49,114 nucleotides of DNA. Source: Halorubrum halodurans (GTDB lineage: Archaea; Halobacteriota; Halobacteria; Halobacteriales; Haloferacaceae). Location: positions 7,081 through 56,194 of the forward strand of contig NZ_NHPJ01000104.1 in NCBI RefSeq assembly GCF_002252985.1, in the 5' to 3' direction. The notes beneath the pieces are model-generated. The model ran no database searches and was not told where the DNA came from. It saw only the letters and a list, made by a program, of their open reading frames with translations. The position numbers were made by a program, and so were the translations under genes. Below are positions 1-7,932 of the stretch, piece after piece. How positions within the stretch are numbered: position 1 is the first letter of the stretch; each line of letters starts with the position of its first letter.

Positions 1-771
1 GGTGCCGGATCGTTCGAGCTGACCGACAGCGGGCGCGTCGACGGGTCGATCGACGTCGGCGCGGGATCGATCGTCGTCGACGGCGCGGTCGGGGGCGACG
101 TCCGCGCGGCCGGCGACTCGGTCGTCGTCGGGCCGAACGCGGACGTCGGCGGCGAGTTCCGGTACGACGCCGGGGAGTTCGCGCGGAGCCCCGACGCGAG
201 CGTCGCGGGCGGCGTCGTCGAGGACGCGAGCCTCGGCGGCGACGCCGGCGTCGGGTTCGGCATGGACGTCGTTCCCTCCTGGGTCGGCGCCGCCTACGCC
301 GTCGCGGCCAACCTCGTTCTCGGCGCGGTGTTGCTCCTCGCGTTTCCCCGCTTCTCGCGTGACGTGGCGGCCCGCGTCGAGGCCGACCCGCTCGCGAGCG
401 GCGGCATCGGGCTCGCGCTCCTCGTCGGAGTCCCGCTCGCGCTCCTCCTCGTGACGGCCACGGTCGTCGGGATCCCGCTCGCGCTCCTCGGGGTCGCCGC
501 CTACGTCGCCGCGGTCTGGATCGCGACCGTGTACGGACGGTACGCGGCGGGCGCGTGGCTCCTGGGGCGGCTGGGCCGCGAGAGCCGGTGGCTCGCGCTC
601 GTCGTCGGTCTCCTCGGGTTCGCGGTCCTCGGCGCGCTCCCACTCATCGGCGGGCTCGTCGAGCTCCTCGCGCTGCTGGTCGGGCTCGGCGCGCTCGCCG
701 CCGGGCTCCGCGACCGGTATCGCGGCGGGGAGCGGGCGGTTCCCGCGGCGGACCGTTCCGATTCGGCGTAG
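1..771 (+). CDS. Polymer-forming (bactofilin-like) membrane protein, 5' truncated
   Basis: The reading frame is open from the first base to the TAG at 769-771, so the gene starts outside the window; 256 residues are visible. The first ~85 residues are a short-period beta-helix-like repeat rich in G, D, V and A (for example GSIDVGAGSIVVDGAVGGDV), typical of polymer-forming cytoskeletal/bactofilin domains. The rest is hydrophobic with about four membrane segments (AANLVLGAVLLLAF, LALLVGVPLALLLVTATVVG, PLALLGVAAYVAAVWIATV, LALVVGLLGFAVLGALPLIG) and ends in a short charged tail. Haloarchaeal proteins of this layout probably expose the repeat on one membrane face. The ATG at 262 falls inside the coding frame and is not the start. 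The exact role is unknown. Confidence 0.75.
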   Translation, partial: GAGSFELTDSGRVDGSIDVGAGSIVVDGAVGGDVRAAGDSVVVGPNADVGGEFRYDAGEFARSPDASVAGGVVEDASLGGDAGVGFGMDVVPSWVGAAYAVAANLVLGAVLLLAFPRFSRDVAARVEADPLASGGIGLALLVGVPLALLLVTATVVGIPLALLGVAAYVAAVWIATVYGRYAAGAWLLGRLGRESRWLALVVGLLGFAVLGALPLIGGLVELLALLVGLGALAAGLRDRYRGGERAVPAADRSDSA

Positions 772-874
772 CCGACCGGGCGGGAGAAACTCGTTTCGGT
801 TTCGTCAGTTCCGAGCGTGACGCGTTCCGATTACCGACAACGCTCAAGTCCGTCTACCGGATTGGTCGGATCGG

Positions 875-1969
875 ATGGGGTATTTCCGCGGAACGTCGGC
901 TCGTCGACGGCTCGATCTCGACCGGGGAGAGCTCACCGGCGCGATAGGGGATTCGGTTACGGTCGTCCCGCTGGTCGTCGCCTTGGCGCTGTTGACGGAG
1001 GTGTCGCTTCCGCACGTGCTCGTCGGATTCGGCGTCTTCCAGGTGGTCTGGGGGGTCGCCTACGGGCTCCCGGTGTCGGTGGAGCCGATGAAGGCGCTCG
1101 CGGCGCTCGCGATCGCCGGGGCGCTCACCTACGCGGAGCTGGCGCTCGCCGGACTCGCGCTGGCCGTCGTCCTGCTCGCGATCGGCCTCTCGGGCACGCT
1201 CGCGGCCGTCGAACGCTGGATCGGCGACCCGGTGATCCGGGGGATCCAGTTCGCCGTCGGGCTGATACTGCTCGAGACGGGGATCCGGCTCGCGCTCGAG
1301 GACCCGCTGTTCGGCGCCGCGGGGGTCGCGATCGCGGGGCTCGCCGTCGCCGCCGGGCGACCGAGGGCCAGCGGGATCGCCGTCGTCGCCGCCTGCGTGG
1401 CGGTGGCGGCGTGGACCGCCGGGGTGCCGACGCCGACGCTTCCGGGGACGCCGCCCCTGCCGGACCTCGGGGCCGCGGTCGGCTGGAACGTCGCGGAGGG
1501 CGCGTTCGCCCAGCTCGCGATGACGGTCGGCAACGCCGCGCTCGCGACCTCGCTGCTGTTCGCCGACCGCTTCGACGCGGAGGTCCCCGCGGACGACCTC
1601 TCGACGAGCATGGGCGTGACGAACCTGCTCGCCGTCCCCATGGGCGCGATCCCGATGTGTCACGGCTGTGACGGCGTCGCGGGCAAACACGCCTTCGGCG
1701 CGCGGACCGGCGGCGCGAACGTCCTGATCGGCGCCGGCTACCTGGGGGCCGCGCTCGTCGCCACGCCGGCGCTGCTCGCGGCGTTCCCGCTCTCGATGGT
1801 CGGCGCGGTGCTCGCGGTCGTCGCCGTCTCGCTCGGCCGTGCCGTCGAGGCGTCCTCGAACCTCCCGCTCTCGGTCGGCATCGGCGCTCTCGCGCTGGTC
1901 ACGAACCTCGGCGTCGCCTTCCTCCTCGGGGTCGCCGCCGACCTCGCGTGGGAGCGAACGGGACGCTGA
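875..1969 (+). CDS. Putative sulfate/molybdate transporter (MOT1 family)
   Basis: A 364-residue polytopic membrane protein with about ten hydrophobic segments. It carries the MOT1-family hallmarks: an N-terminal GDSVTVVPLVVAL segment, the conserved YGLPVSVEPMKALAALAI stretch (about residues 67-84) and the later motif PMGAIPMCHGCDGVAGKHAFGA (about 257-278, written here in parts). Known members import molybdate or sulfate across the cytoplasmic membrane; which anion is used cannot be read from the sequence. The start is the ATG at 875, about 100 bp after the preceding gene. The gene is followed by a GC-rich spacer with short repeats and is probably transcribed alone. Confidence 0.8.
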   Translation: MGYFRGTSARRRLDLDRGELTGAIGDSVTVVPLVVALALLTEVSLPHVLVGFGVFQVVWGVAYGLPVSVEPMKALAALAIAGALTYAELALAGLALAVVLLAIGLSGTLAAVERWIGDPVIRGIQFAVGLILLETGIRLALEDPLFGAAGVAIAGLAVAAGRPRASGIAVVAACVAVAAWTAGVPTPTLPGTPPLPDLGAAVGWNVAEGAFAQLAMTVGNAALATSLLFADRFDAEVPADDLSTSMGVTNLLAVPMGAIPMCHGCDGVAGKHAFGARTGGANVLIGAGYLGAALVATPALLAAFPLSMVGAVLAVVAVSLGRAVEASSNLPLSVGIGALALVTNLGVAFLLGVAADLAWERTGR

Positions 1970-2028
1970 CCGGGACGGGGGGAGCCGGGTGCCGACCGGG
2001 ACGGGGCGCGGGGTCGGCCGGGACGGGG
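1969..2028. repeat. Three copies of a 12-bp GC-rich direct repeat
   Basis: The 12-mer ACCGGGACGGGG occurs at 1969-1980 (overlapping the stop of the transporter gene by one base) and 1995-2006, with a one-mismatch copy GCCGGGACGGGG at 2017-2028, so spacings are 26 and 22 bp. The copies fill the spacer before the first MBL gene. No function is apparent; slippage in a GC-rich spacer is the simplest explanation. Confidence 0.6.
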
Positions 2029-2060
2029 GAGCGACGGATCGGCCGAGGCCGGCGACCCCG

Positions 2061-2070
2061 TGGTTTTTCC
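2061..2070 (+). promoter_or_regulatory. TATA-like promoter box of the MBL gene
   Basis: TGGTTTTTCC lies with its 3' end 26 nt before the ATG at 2097, the position of a haloarchaeal TATA box for a leaderless or nearly leaderless transcript. The identical 10-mer stands before the CitE-like gene on the other strand (4618-4627). Confidence 0.55.
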
Positions 2071-2096
2071 CATCTCGCCCGATCGATGATGATCGT

Positions 2097-2903
2097 ATGA
2101 GTCGCGAGATCGCTCCCGGCATCCACTGGATCTACGAGGCCGGGCCGGACCGAACCGAGTCGTGGGACCTCGCCGACCGGAACCCGGAGTGGTACGAGGC
2201 CGGACGGGAGGCGTACGTCCCGCAGTGTGCGTACCTGGTCGACGGCGGCGAGGAGACGCTGCTCTTCGACACGCTGTCGCCGGCGAGCACCGACGAGATA
2301 CTGGCCGCGATCGACGAGCTGGTGGGCGATCGCGGGCTCGACTACCTCGTCGTCTCGCATCCGGACGTGCCCCACGCCGGGAACACGCTCGCGATCCTGG
2401 AGGCGCACCCGGAGACGACGCTCGTCGCCCCCGGCTACGGCAACGACCACGAGCTGTACCACCTCGACGACGGGATCCACGTCACCGAGGGCGACGAGAT
2501 CGACCTGGGCGACCGGGTCGTCGAGTTCCACGAGGCGACGTTCCTCGACGCGCCCGTCTCCGTGTGGATGACCGAACGGGAGACGGAGACGTTGTTCCCG
2601 GTCGACTGGATGGGCTTCATCCACCTCGACGAGGAGAAGCTGGCCTTCGTCGACGAGCTGGACGGCGAGTTCGACCCCAGCCGCCTCGTCGAGTTCCACG
2701 GGCGGGTGCTGTTCTGGTACCAGTACATTGACGTCGAGAAGACCAACGCCGAGATCGACAGGCTCGTCGAGAAGTTCGACCCCGAGATCGTCGCGCCCGC
2801 ACACGGGCTCGTGATACGCGAGGACGCCACCGACTACATGGAGACGATGAAGGACGTGACCCGCACCATCGACGGCCAGGATCGGATCGGGACGCTCGGG
2901 TGA
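2097..2903 (+). CDS. MBL-fold protein, flavodiiron-like, altered metal ligands (copy 1)
   Basis: A 268-residue metallo-beta-lactamase-fold protein. The flavodiiron-type arrangement can be followed: SHPDVPHAGN (H88, D90, P92, H93) in place of the usual HxExDH, FLDAPVS with D151 where flavodiiron proteins have His, PVDWMG with D170, and PAHG with H236. The ligand set is therefore unusual: the Asp of the DH motif is Pro and one His is Asp. There is no flavodoxin or rubredoxin domain, so the catalytic role (hydrolase, oxygen or NO reduction, or other) is open. The ATG at 2097 is chosen because it follows the TATA box at leaderless spacing and begins the conserved sequence. A related MBL gene follows 95 bp downstream. 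Confidence 0.8.
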   Translation: MSREIAPGIHWIYEAGPDRTESWDLADRNPEWYEAGREAYVPQCAYLVDGGEETLLFDTLSPASTDEILAAIDELVGDRGLDYLVVSHPDVPHAGNTLAILEAHPETTLVAPGYGNDHELYHLDDGIHVTEGDEIDLGDRVVEFHEATFLDAPVSVWMTERETETLFPVDWMGFIHLDEEKLAFVDELDGEFDPSRLVEFHGRVLFWYQYIDVEKTNAEIDRLVEKFDPEIVAPAHGLVIREDATDYMETMKDVTRTIDGQDRIGTLG

Positions 2904-2912
2904 GCCATGGCG

Positions 2913-2972
2913 GGAACACACGCCGCAGCCGGGCCGACGACCGGAACGCGCGCCGAAGACGGGCCGACGACC
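2913..2972. repeat. Two tandem 30-bp repeats between the MBL genes
   Basis: Units 2913-2942 and 2943-2972 match at about 25 of 30 positions, and each ends in GGGCCGACGACC; a partial third copy begins at 2973. They fill the spacer between the two MBL genes. Because 30 is a multiple of three, the frame of the second gene stays open through them and gives a spurious Arg/Asp-rich N-terminal extension. Confidence 0.7.
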
Positions 2973-2998
2973 GGGACACGGGCTCGCGGGGCGGACCG

Positions 2999-3739
2999 AT
3001 GACGGTCCCCGTCACGCCGACCGTCGAGTGGATCAACCAGTGTTACGACCACGAGGGGCGACACGAGCACGTCTCGCTGTACCTGCTCCGCGCGCCGGAG
3101 GGGACGGTGCTCGTCGACTCCGGCTCCTTCTACCACCGCGAGGAGATCACCGCCGCCGTCGACGAGGCGACCGGCGGCGACGGCCCAGACGCGATCGTGC
3201 TCTCGCACTCCGATTACCCCCACGCCGCGAACGTCTCGCCGCTCGGCGGGGACACGGAGGACGTCGAGCTCGTCGCCTCCTCGGCGTCGCCGGCCCAGCA
3301 GGGGCTCCCGGACGCCCGCAAGTGCGACATCGGCGGCTCGCTCACGATCCGGGGCCGGGAGTTCAGCTTCATCGACCCGCCGTTAGCGGATCGATCACAC
3401 ACGACGTGGATCTACGACCACGGCGACGGGGTGTTGTTCACGGCCGACGGCTTCGGGAACTATCACGACCCCGGACAGTGTGACCATCTCTCGGGGGACT
3501 TCCCCGACGGCACGCCCGCCGAGGCCGTCTACGAGTACCACCGCGACAACCTGGTGTGGCTGCGGTACGTCGCGCCCGAGAAGGTCGAGCGCACGCTCGA
3601 CGACATCTTCGCCGAGTTCGACGTGCGCGCCGTCGCGCCGATCCACGGCAACCCGATCGAGGCCGCGGACCTGGACGGCTATCGCGACAGACTCGGCGAG
3701 GCGATGCGCCGGATCGCGGACGAGTACGCCGTGGCCTGA
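2999..3739 (+). CDS. MBL-fold protein, flavodiiron-like, altered metal ligands (copy 2)
   Basis: A 246-residue paralogue of the preceding gene. It shows SHSDYPHAAN (H70, D72, P74, H75), FIDPPLADRSH (D126 with H134 nearby), FTADGFGNYH (D150) and APIHGN (H216). As in copy 1, Pro replaces the Asp of the DH motif, so the change is shared and not random decay; FTADGFGNYH resembles the flavodiiron pattern around its bridging Asp. The frame is open upstream to a GTG at 2900, but that part is made of 30-bp repeats, so the ATG at 2999 is preferred. The gene probably shares a transcript with copy 1. Its stop abuts the stop of the convergent CitE-like gene. Substrate unknown. Confidence 0.8.
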   Translation: MTVPVTPTVEWINQCYDHEGRHEHVSLYLLRAPEGTVLVDSGSFYHREEITAAVDEATGGDGPDAIVLSHSDYPHAANVSPLGGDTEDVELVASSASPAQQGLPDARKCDIGGSLTIRGREFSFIDPPLADRSHTTWIYDHGDGVLFTADGFGNYHDPGQCDHLSGDFPDGTPAEAVYEYHRDNLVWLRYVAPEKVERTLDDIFAEFDVRAVAPIHGNPIEAADLDGYRDRLGEAMRRIADEYAVA

Positions 3740-4594
3740 TCACCGGATCCCGGCCGCCTCGGCGCGCTCGACCAGCGTCCGGGCGCGCTCGACCAGCGGC
3801 GGGTCGATCATCTGCCCGTCGACGGTGAACGCGCCCGCGCCCTCCTCGCTCGCGCGTTCCTGCCCGGCGAGCACCCTCTCCGCCCACTCGAGCTCCTCCT
3901 CGTCCGGCGTGAACGCCCCGTGTATCACCGGGACCTGGTCGGGGTGGATCGCGAGCTTCCCGTCGAAGCCGAGCTCGCCCACGAACTCGGCCTGCTCGCG
4001 GAGCCCGTCGAGGTCCCGGACGTCGGTGTGGACGGTGTCGAACGCGTCGACGCCGGCCGCGGCCGCCGCGACGACCACCCGCTCGCGTGCGTACAGCGAC
4101 TCGGTCTTCTCGTCGGTCACCGTCGCGCCGACGTCGGCGGTGAAGTCCTGGTCGCCGAACGCCACCGCGTCGACGCCGGCCGCCGCCGCGATCGCCTCGG
4201 CCGCCACGACGCCCGCGGCCGTCTCGATCAGGGGTACGACGCCGACCGGCTCGCCCGCGAGTCGCTCCAGATCCTCGACCAGCGCGTCGACGGTTTCGGG
4301 CGACTCCACCTTCGGGAGCACGACGCTCTCGGGCGGGGCGTCGGCCTCGCCGACGACGGCCTCGACGTCCGCCTCGCCGGACCGGCCGTACGGGTTGATC
4401 CGGACGCTGACGTGCGGATCCGGCTCCTCGAGCGCGTCGAGCATCGCTCGGACGGTCCCGCGGGCTCCGGCCGTCTCGTCGGGGGCGACGGCGTCCTCGA
4501 GGTCGAAGATCACCGCGTCCGCTCCCGTCTCCACGGCCGTCTCCATCATCTCCCGGTCGTCGCCGGGACAGTACAGAAGCGATCGACGGACCAT
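3740..4594 (-). CDS. HpcH/HpaI aldolase/citrate lyase (CitE-like) family protein
   Basis: A 284-residue TIM-barrel protein of the CitE/malyl-CoA lyase family. Visible family motifs in order are LLYCPGDD near the start, GADAVIFDLEDAV, VRINPYG (with the conserved Arg), VVLPKVES, PLIETAAGV, AFGDQDFTADVG, GKLAIHPDQV and a C-terminal DGQMIDPPLVERA. Members cleave or form CoA esters such as malyl-CoA, citramalyl-CoA or beta-methylmalyl-CoA in a Mg-dependent way. Haloarchaea use such lyases in the methylaspartate cycle, but the substrate cannot be assigned here. The start at 4594 is supported by the TATA-like box 23 nt upstream. It converges with the second MBL gene with no spacer. Confidence 0.8.
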   Translation of the reverse strand: MVRRSLLYCPGDDREMMETAVETGADAVIFDLEDAVAPDETAGARGTVRAMLDALEEPDPHVSVRINPYGRSGEADVEAVVGEADAPPESVVLPKVESPETVDALVEDLERLAGEPVGVVPLIETAAGVVAAEAIAAAAGVDAVAFGDQDFTADVGATVTDEKTESLYARERVVVAAAAAGVDAFDTVHTDVRDLDGLREQAEFVGELGFDGKLAIHPDQVPVIHGAFTPDEEELEWAERVLAGQERASEEGAGAFTVDGQMIDPPLVERARTLVERAEAAGIR

Positions 4595-4617
4595 GCGGGC
4601 CACACGATCCCGCTCGT

Positions 4618-4627
4618 GGAAAAACCA
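4618..4627 (-). promoter_or_regulatory. TATA-like promoter box of the CitE-like gene
   Basis: On the minus strand this reads TGGTTTTTCC, with its 3' end 23 nt before the ATG at 4594, which is the haloarchaeal TATA position. It is identical to the box before the MBL gene at 2061-2070. Confidence 0.55.
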
Positions 4628-4696
4628 GGGGCCGAGGGGACGTCCCCGCCCGGACCGACCGGAACGGCTTTGCTCGGGGCGCCGGACGGAGTGGAC

Positions 4697-5458
4697 ATGC
4701 CCGACGCGAGCGACCGGAAGCGCTCCGCGGCGTCGCACTTCGGCGAGCACGCCGCCGCGTACCTCGACAGCGACGTCCACCGCGCCGGCGAGGACCTGGA
4801 CCGGCTCGCGGACTGGTGTGCGTCGGCCGAGCGCGCGCTCGACGTCGCCACCGGCGCGGGCCACGCCGCGGGCGCGCTCCTCGACGCCGGCGTCGATCGG
4901 GTCGTCGCGACCGACGCGGCGCCCGCCATGGTGGCCACGGCGACGGCCGCGTTTCCCGGCCTCGAGGGCGCGGTCTGTGACGCCGAGCGGCTCCCGTTCG
5001 CCGCCGCGAGCTTCGACGCGGCGACCTGTCGCATCGCCGCCCACCACTTCCCGGAGCCGACCGCGTTCATCGACGAGGTCGCGCGCGTCCTCGAGCCGGG
5101 CGGGACGTTCGCCTTCGAGGACAACGTCGCGCCCGCGGACGACGCCCTCGACGACTTCCTCAACCGGATCGAGCGGCTCCGCGACCCGACCCACGTCCGG
5201 TCACACGCCGTCGCCGACTGGGTCGGGTGGCTCGGGGCGGCCGGCTTCGACGTCGAGACGACCCGCGTGATCACCAAACGTCTCGACTACGACGAGTGGA
5301 TCGCGAACGTCGACGCGCCGGCCGACCGCCGCGATCGGGTCGCCGCCGCGTTCGCGGACGCGCCGCCGGCGGCGGCGGAGGCGTTCGATCTGACCCACGA
5401 GGACGGGACGATCGCCTCGTTCGTCAACCACAAACTGCTGGTCCGGGCGACCCGGTGA
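4697..5458 (+). CDS. Class I SAM-dependent methyltransferase (UbiE-like)
   Basis: A 253-residue protein with the class I methyltransferase fold: motif I ALDVATGAGHAAG (about residues 47-59), the acidic end of strand 2 in VVATDAAPAM, the CDAERLPFAAASFDAATCR segment and the post-motif ARVLEPGGTFAFED. This pattern is shared by UbiE/COQ5-type C-methyltransferases and many small-molecule methyltransferases, so the substrate remains open. The ATG at 4697 is divergent from the CitE-like gene (102 bp between starts). It is followed 42 bp later by the convergent ABC ATPase. Confidence 0.82.
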   Translation: MPDASDRKRSAASHFGEHAAAYLDSDVHRAGEDLDRLADWCASAERALDVATGAGHAAGALLDAGVDRVVATDAAPAMVATATAAFPGLEGAVCDAERLPFAAASFDAATCRIAAHHFPEPTAFIDEVARVLEPGGTFAFEDNVAPADDALDDFLNRIERLRDPTHVRSHAVADWVGWLGAAGFDVETTRVITKRLDYDEWIANVDAPADRRDRVAAAFADAPPAAAEAFDLTHEDGTIASFVNHKLLVRATR

Positions 5459-5500
5459 TCCCCCGCGGAACGGACCGCCCCCGAGCGGCCGGCTCCGGGA

Positions 5501-7660
5501 TCAGTCGTCGTCGGCCGTCTCGCCGATCCGGGCGGGCTCGCCGACCGCCGACTCCTCCGTCGGGTGGAAACACGCCGCCGAGTGGCCGGGTTCCGTCCAG
5601 GCGTCGAGCTCCGGCTCCGACTCGCGACAGCGGTCGGTCGCCTTCGGACATCGGGGCGCGAACCGACATCCCTCGGACGGCCCCTCCGGGTCGGCCGGCT
5701 CCCCCGCGAGCACGACCCGTTTCCGGTCCCCGCGCGGGTCGGTCTCCGGGACCGCCGCGAGCAACGCCTCCGTGTAGGGGTGTTTGGGGTCGGTCACGAC
5801 CCGCTCCGTCGGTCCCGTCTCCACGAACCGGCCGAGGTACATGATGGCGATCCGGTCGGCGATCTGCGTGAGGCTCGCGAGGTCGTGGGAGATGTACAAC
5901 ACGCCGATCTCCTCCGTATTGGCCAGCGACCGGAGGAGGTTGAGCACCTCCGCCTGGAGCGAGACGTCGAGCATCGACGCCGGCTCGTCACAGATGAGGA
6001 ACTCCGGGTCGATGACGAGCGCCCGCGCGATCGCGACCCGCTGTCGCTGGCCGCCGGAGAGCTCGTTCGGGTACTTGTCCAGATAGCGCTCGGCGGGAGC
6101 CATTCCGACCCGTTCGAGCGTCTCCCGTACCGCCGCGTCGCGCTCGTCGATCCGGTAGCCGTGGATCGTGAGCGGCTCCTTCACGAGCGTCTCGACGGTC
6201 AGCCGCGGGTTCAGCGACTCGTAGGGGTTCTGAAAGACGATCTGGAGGTTCTGTCTGAGCGACTGAAGGTTGCCGTCGAGGTAGTGTTCGTGTGACCGTC
6301 CGTCGAAGGCGAAGCCGCCGGCCGTCGGCTCCTCGAGCAGCGCGAGCGTCTGTCCGAGCGTGGACTTCCCGCAGCCGGACTCCCCGACGACGCCCAGGAT
6401 CTCGCCGCGCGAGACCGACAGGGACACCCCGTCGACGGCGCGGACGTGCGACCCGCCGCCGCCGATCGCCTCCCGGAGGATCTCGCCGCGGCGCTCGTAC
6501 CACCGCCTGAGGCTGTTCGTGAAGCCGGTCACCGTCGGCGAGACGCCGCCCACGGGAAGCCGACCGAGGAGCGACTCCGAGCGCTCGTACCACGTGTGCA
6601 ACCCCTCGGCCTCGAGGACGACGTCGTCCGAGACGGCGCGTGACCCCTCCGCGCCGCCGCCCCACGTGGCGGCGGCCTCGGCCTCCCGGCGCATTCGAAC
6701 CGCCCGGTCCGCGTTGTGACACGCGACGTGCTGGTCCCGGTAGGGGAGCTCCCGGAGCTCGGGCGTCGTCGTCGCGCACTCCTCCGTCGCGAACGGGCAG
6801 CGGGGTTCGAAGACGCAGCCCGTCGGCTTCTCGTCCAGTCGCGGCGGCTTTCCGGGGACCGACACCAGCCCGTCGGGGTCGTCGTCCAGCGCGGGAAACG
6901 CGTTCTTCAGCCCCATCGTGTAGGGGTTCGACGGGTTGAGAAGCAGGTTGTCGACGCGCCCCTGTTCCATCACCGTGCCGCCGTACAGCACCGACATCTC
7001 GTCGCAGGTCTCGGCGATGACGCTCAGGTCGTGGGTGATCAGGAGCAGCGAGCTGTCGGTCTCCTCCTGGATCTGGAGGATGTTGTCGATGATCTTGTCC
7101 TGGACGATGACGTCCAGTCCCGTCGTGGGCTCGTCCGCGATGACGAGCTTCGGATCGAGCGCGAGCGCCATCGCGATGACGACCCGCTGGCGCATCCCGT
7201 CCGAGAACTGGTGCGGGTAGTCGCCGACGCGGCCGGGATCGAGCCCGACGGTCTCGAACAGCTCGCGGGCGCGCCGGCGGGCGTTCCGCTCCGAGATCTC
7301 CCGGTGCGTCTGGATCGCCTGCCGGATCTGTGCCCCGACGGACATCACCGGATCGAGCGCGTCGATCGCCGTCTGGGGGATGAACGCGATCTCCTCCCAG
7401 AGCAGGTCCTGCCGCTCCGACGGCGTCAGCGCCAGCAGGTCCCGTCCCTCGAACTCGACCTCCCCCGACTCGATCTCCGCGTGGTCGGGGAGCAACCCGA
7501 GGATCGCCTTCGCCGTCGTCGACTTCCCGGAGGCCGACTCCCCCGACAGCGCGTAGTTGATCCCGTCGTCGATGTCGAACGACACGCCGTTCACGCTGTG
7601 GAGCGCCCCGTCGCGCGCGTCGTACCGAACCCGCAGGTCGTCCACGTCGAGAAGCGTCAT
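5501..7660 (-). CDS. Fused DppD-DppF oligopeptide ABC transporter ATPase (orphan)
   Basis: A 719-residue fusion of two ABC ATPase domains of the peptide/nickel importer type. Domain 1 has Walker A GESASGKSTT (residues 40-49), a variant signature FSDGMRQRV and Walker B LVIADEPTT. It is followed by an oligo_HPY Cys segment (GCVFEPRCPFATEEC). Domain 2 has GESGCGKSTL, the canonical ELSGGQRQRV, LICDEPASMLDV and a second Cys segment GCRFAPRCPKATDRC. Such fusions energise peptide or metal uptake with DppB/DppC permeases. No permease or binding protein adjoins this copy, unlike the copy at 12723-14828. The ATG at 7660 overlaps the stop of a 32-codon frame (ATGA), which suggests coupling to something now short or degraded. 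Confidence 0.88.
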   Translation of the reverse strand: MTLLDVDDLRVRYDARDGALHSVNGVSFDIDDGINYALSGESASGKSTTAKAILGLLPDHAEIESGEVEFEGRDLLALTPSERQDLLWEEIAFIPQTAIDALDPVMSVGAQIRQAIQTHREISERNARRRARELFETVGLDPGRVGDYPHQFSDGMRQRVVIAMALALDPKLVIADEPTTGLDVIVQDKIIDNILQIQEETDSSLLLITHDLSVIAETCDEMSVLYGGTVMEQGRVDNLLLNPSNPYTMGLKNAFPALDDDPDGLVSVPGKPPRLDEKPTGCVFEPRCPFATEECATTTPELRELPYRDQHVACHNADRAVRMRREAEAAATWGGGAEGSRAVSDDVVLEAEGLHTWYERSESLLGRLPVGGVSPTVTGFTNSLRRWYERRGEILREAIGGGGSHVRAVDGVSLSVSRGEILGVVGESGCGKSTLGQTLALLEEPTAGGFAFDGRSHEHYLDGNLQSLRQNLQIVFQNPYESLNPRLTVETLVKEPLTIHGYRIDERDAAVRETLERVGMAPAERYLDKYPNELSGGQRQRVAIARALVIDPEFLICDEPASMLDVSLQAEVLNLLRSLANTEEIGVLYISHDLASLTQIADRIAIMYLGRFVETGPTERVVTDPKHPYTEALLAAVPETDPRGDRKRVVLAGEPADPEGPSEGCRFAPRCPKATDRCRESEPELDAWTEPGHSAACFHPTEESAVGEPARIGETADDD

Positions 7661-7755
7661 TCGGCCGCCCCTCCGGACGGGTCGACGGCGTTCACGCTCG
7701 GCCGGGCGACGTCGTCGATCGGGGCGTCGGCGCCCCCGCGCTCGTGCCGAACCAT
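7657..7755 (-). CDS. Possible 32-residue ORF coupled to the orphan DppDF gene
   Basis: A short frame runs from an ATG at 7755 to a TGA at 7657-7659 that overlaps the DppDF start codon in an ATGA arrangement, the same junction seen between dppC and dppDF in the intact operon at 14825-14828. Two in-frame stops lie just upstream of 7758, so the frame is closed. The peptide (MVRHERGGADAPIDD and onward) has no recognisable domain. It may be a leader, a remnant of a lost dppC tail, or chance. Confidence 0.3.
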   Translation of the reverse strand: MVRHERGGADAPIDDVARPSVNAVDPSGGAAE

Positions 7756-7932
7756 CACGGACTATCATCGGTCATCACCGTTATGAACCCTGGGGTCATA
7801 CCGCTCGCCACGATGGTAGACGACCGAGCGCCGTCCGTTCGTCCGATCGCTTCGCGGAGCGGCCGTCGTTCGATCGGCCGCTCGGGGGCCGACGCCGCGC
7901 CCGGCGGTCGGGAGCGGGGGTGGTGACGCGGC

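Noticed and set aside
854..2122. Long minus-strand open frame of 422 codons
   Set aside because: Its translation is Arg/Asp/Glu/Gly-rich without domains, and it lies antisense to the MOT1-type transporter; a frame shadow caused by high G+C.
2900..2998. N-terminal extension of the second MBL protein from GTG 2900
   Set aside because: It is encoded by 30-bp tandem repeats and is Arg/Asp-rich; the family sequence starts at the ATG at 2999.
7744..7926. 60-codon plus-strand frame before the MFS gene
   Set aside because: No recognisable domain, overlaps the DppDF promoter region and ends just before the MFS start; not supported.
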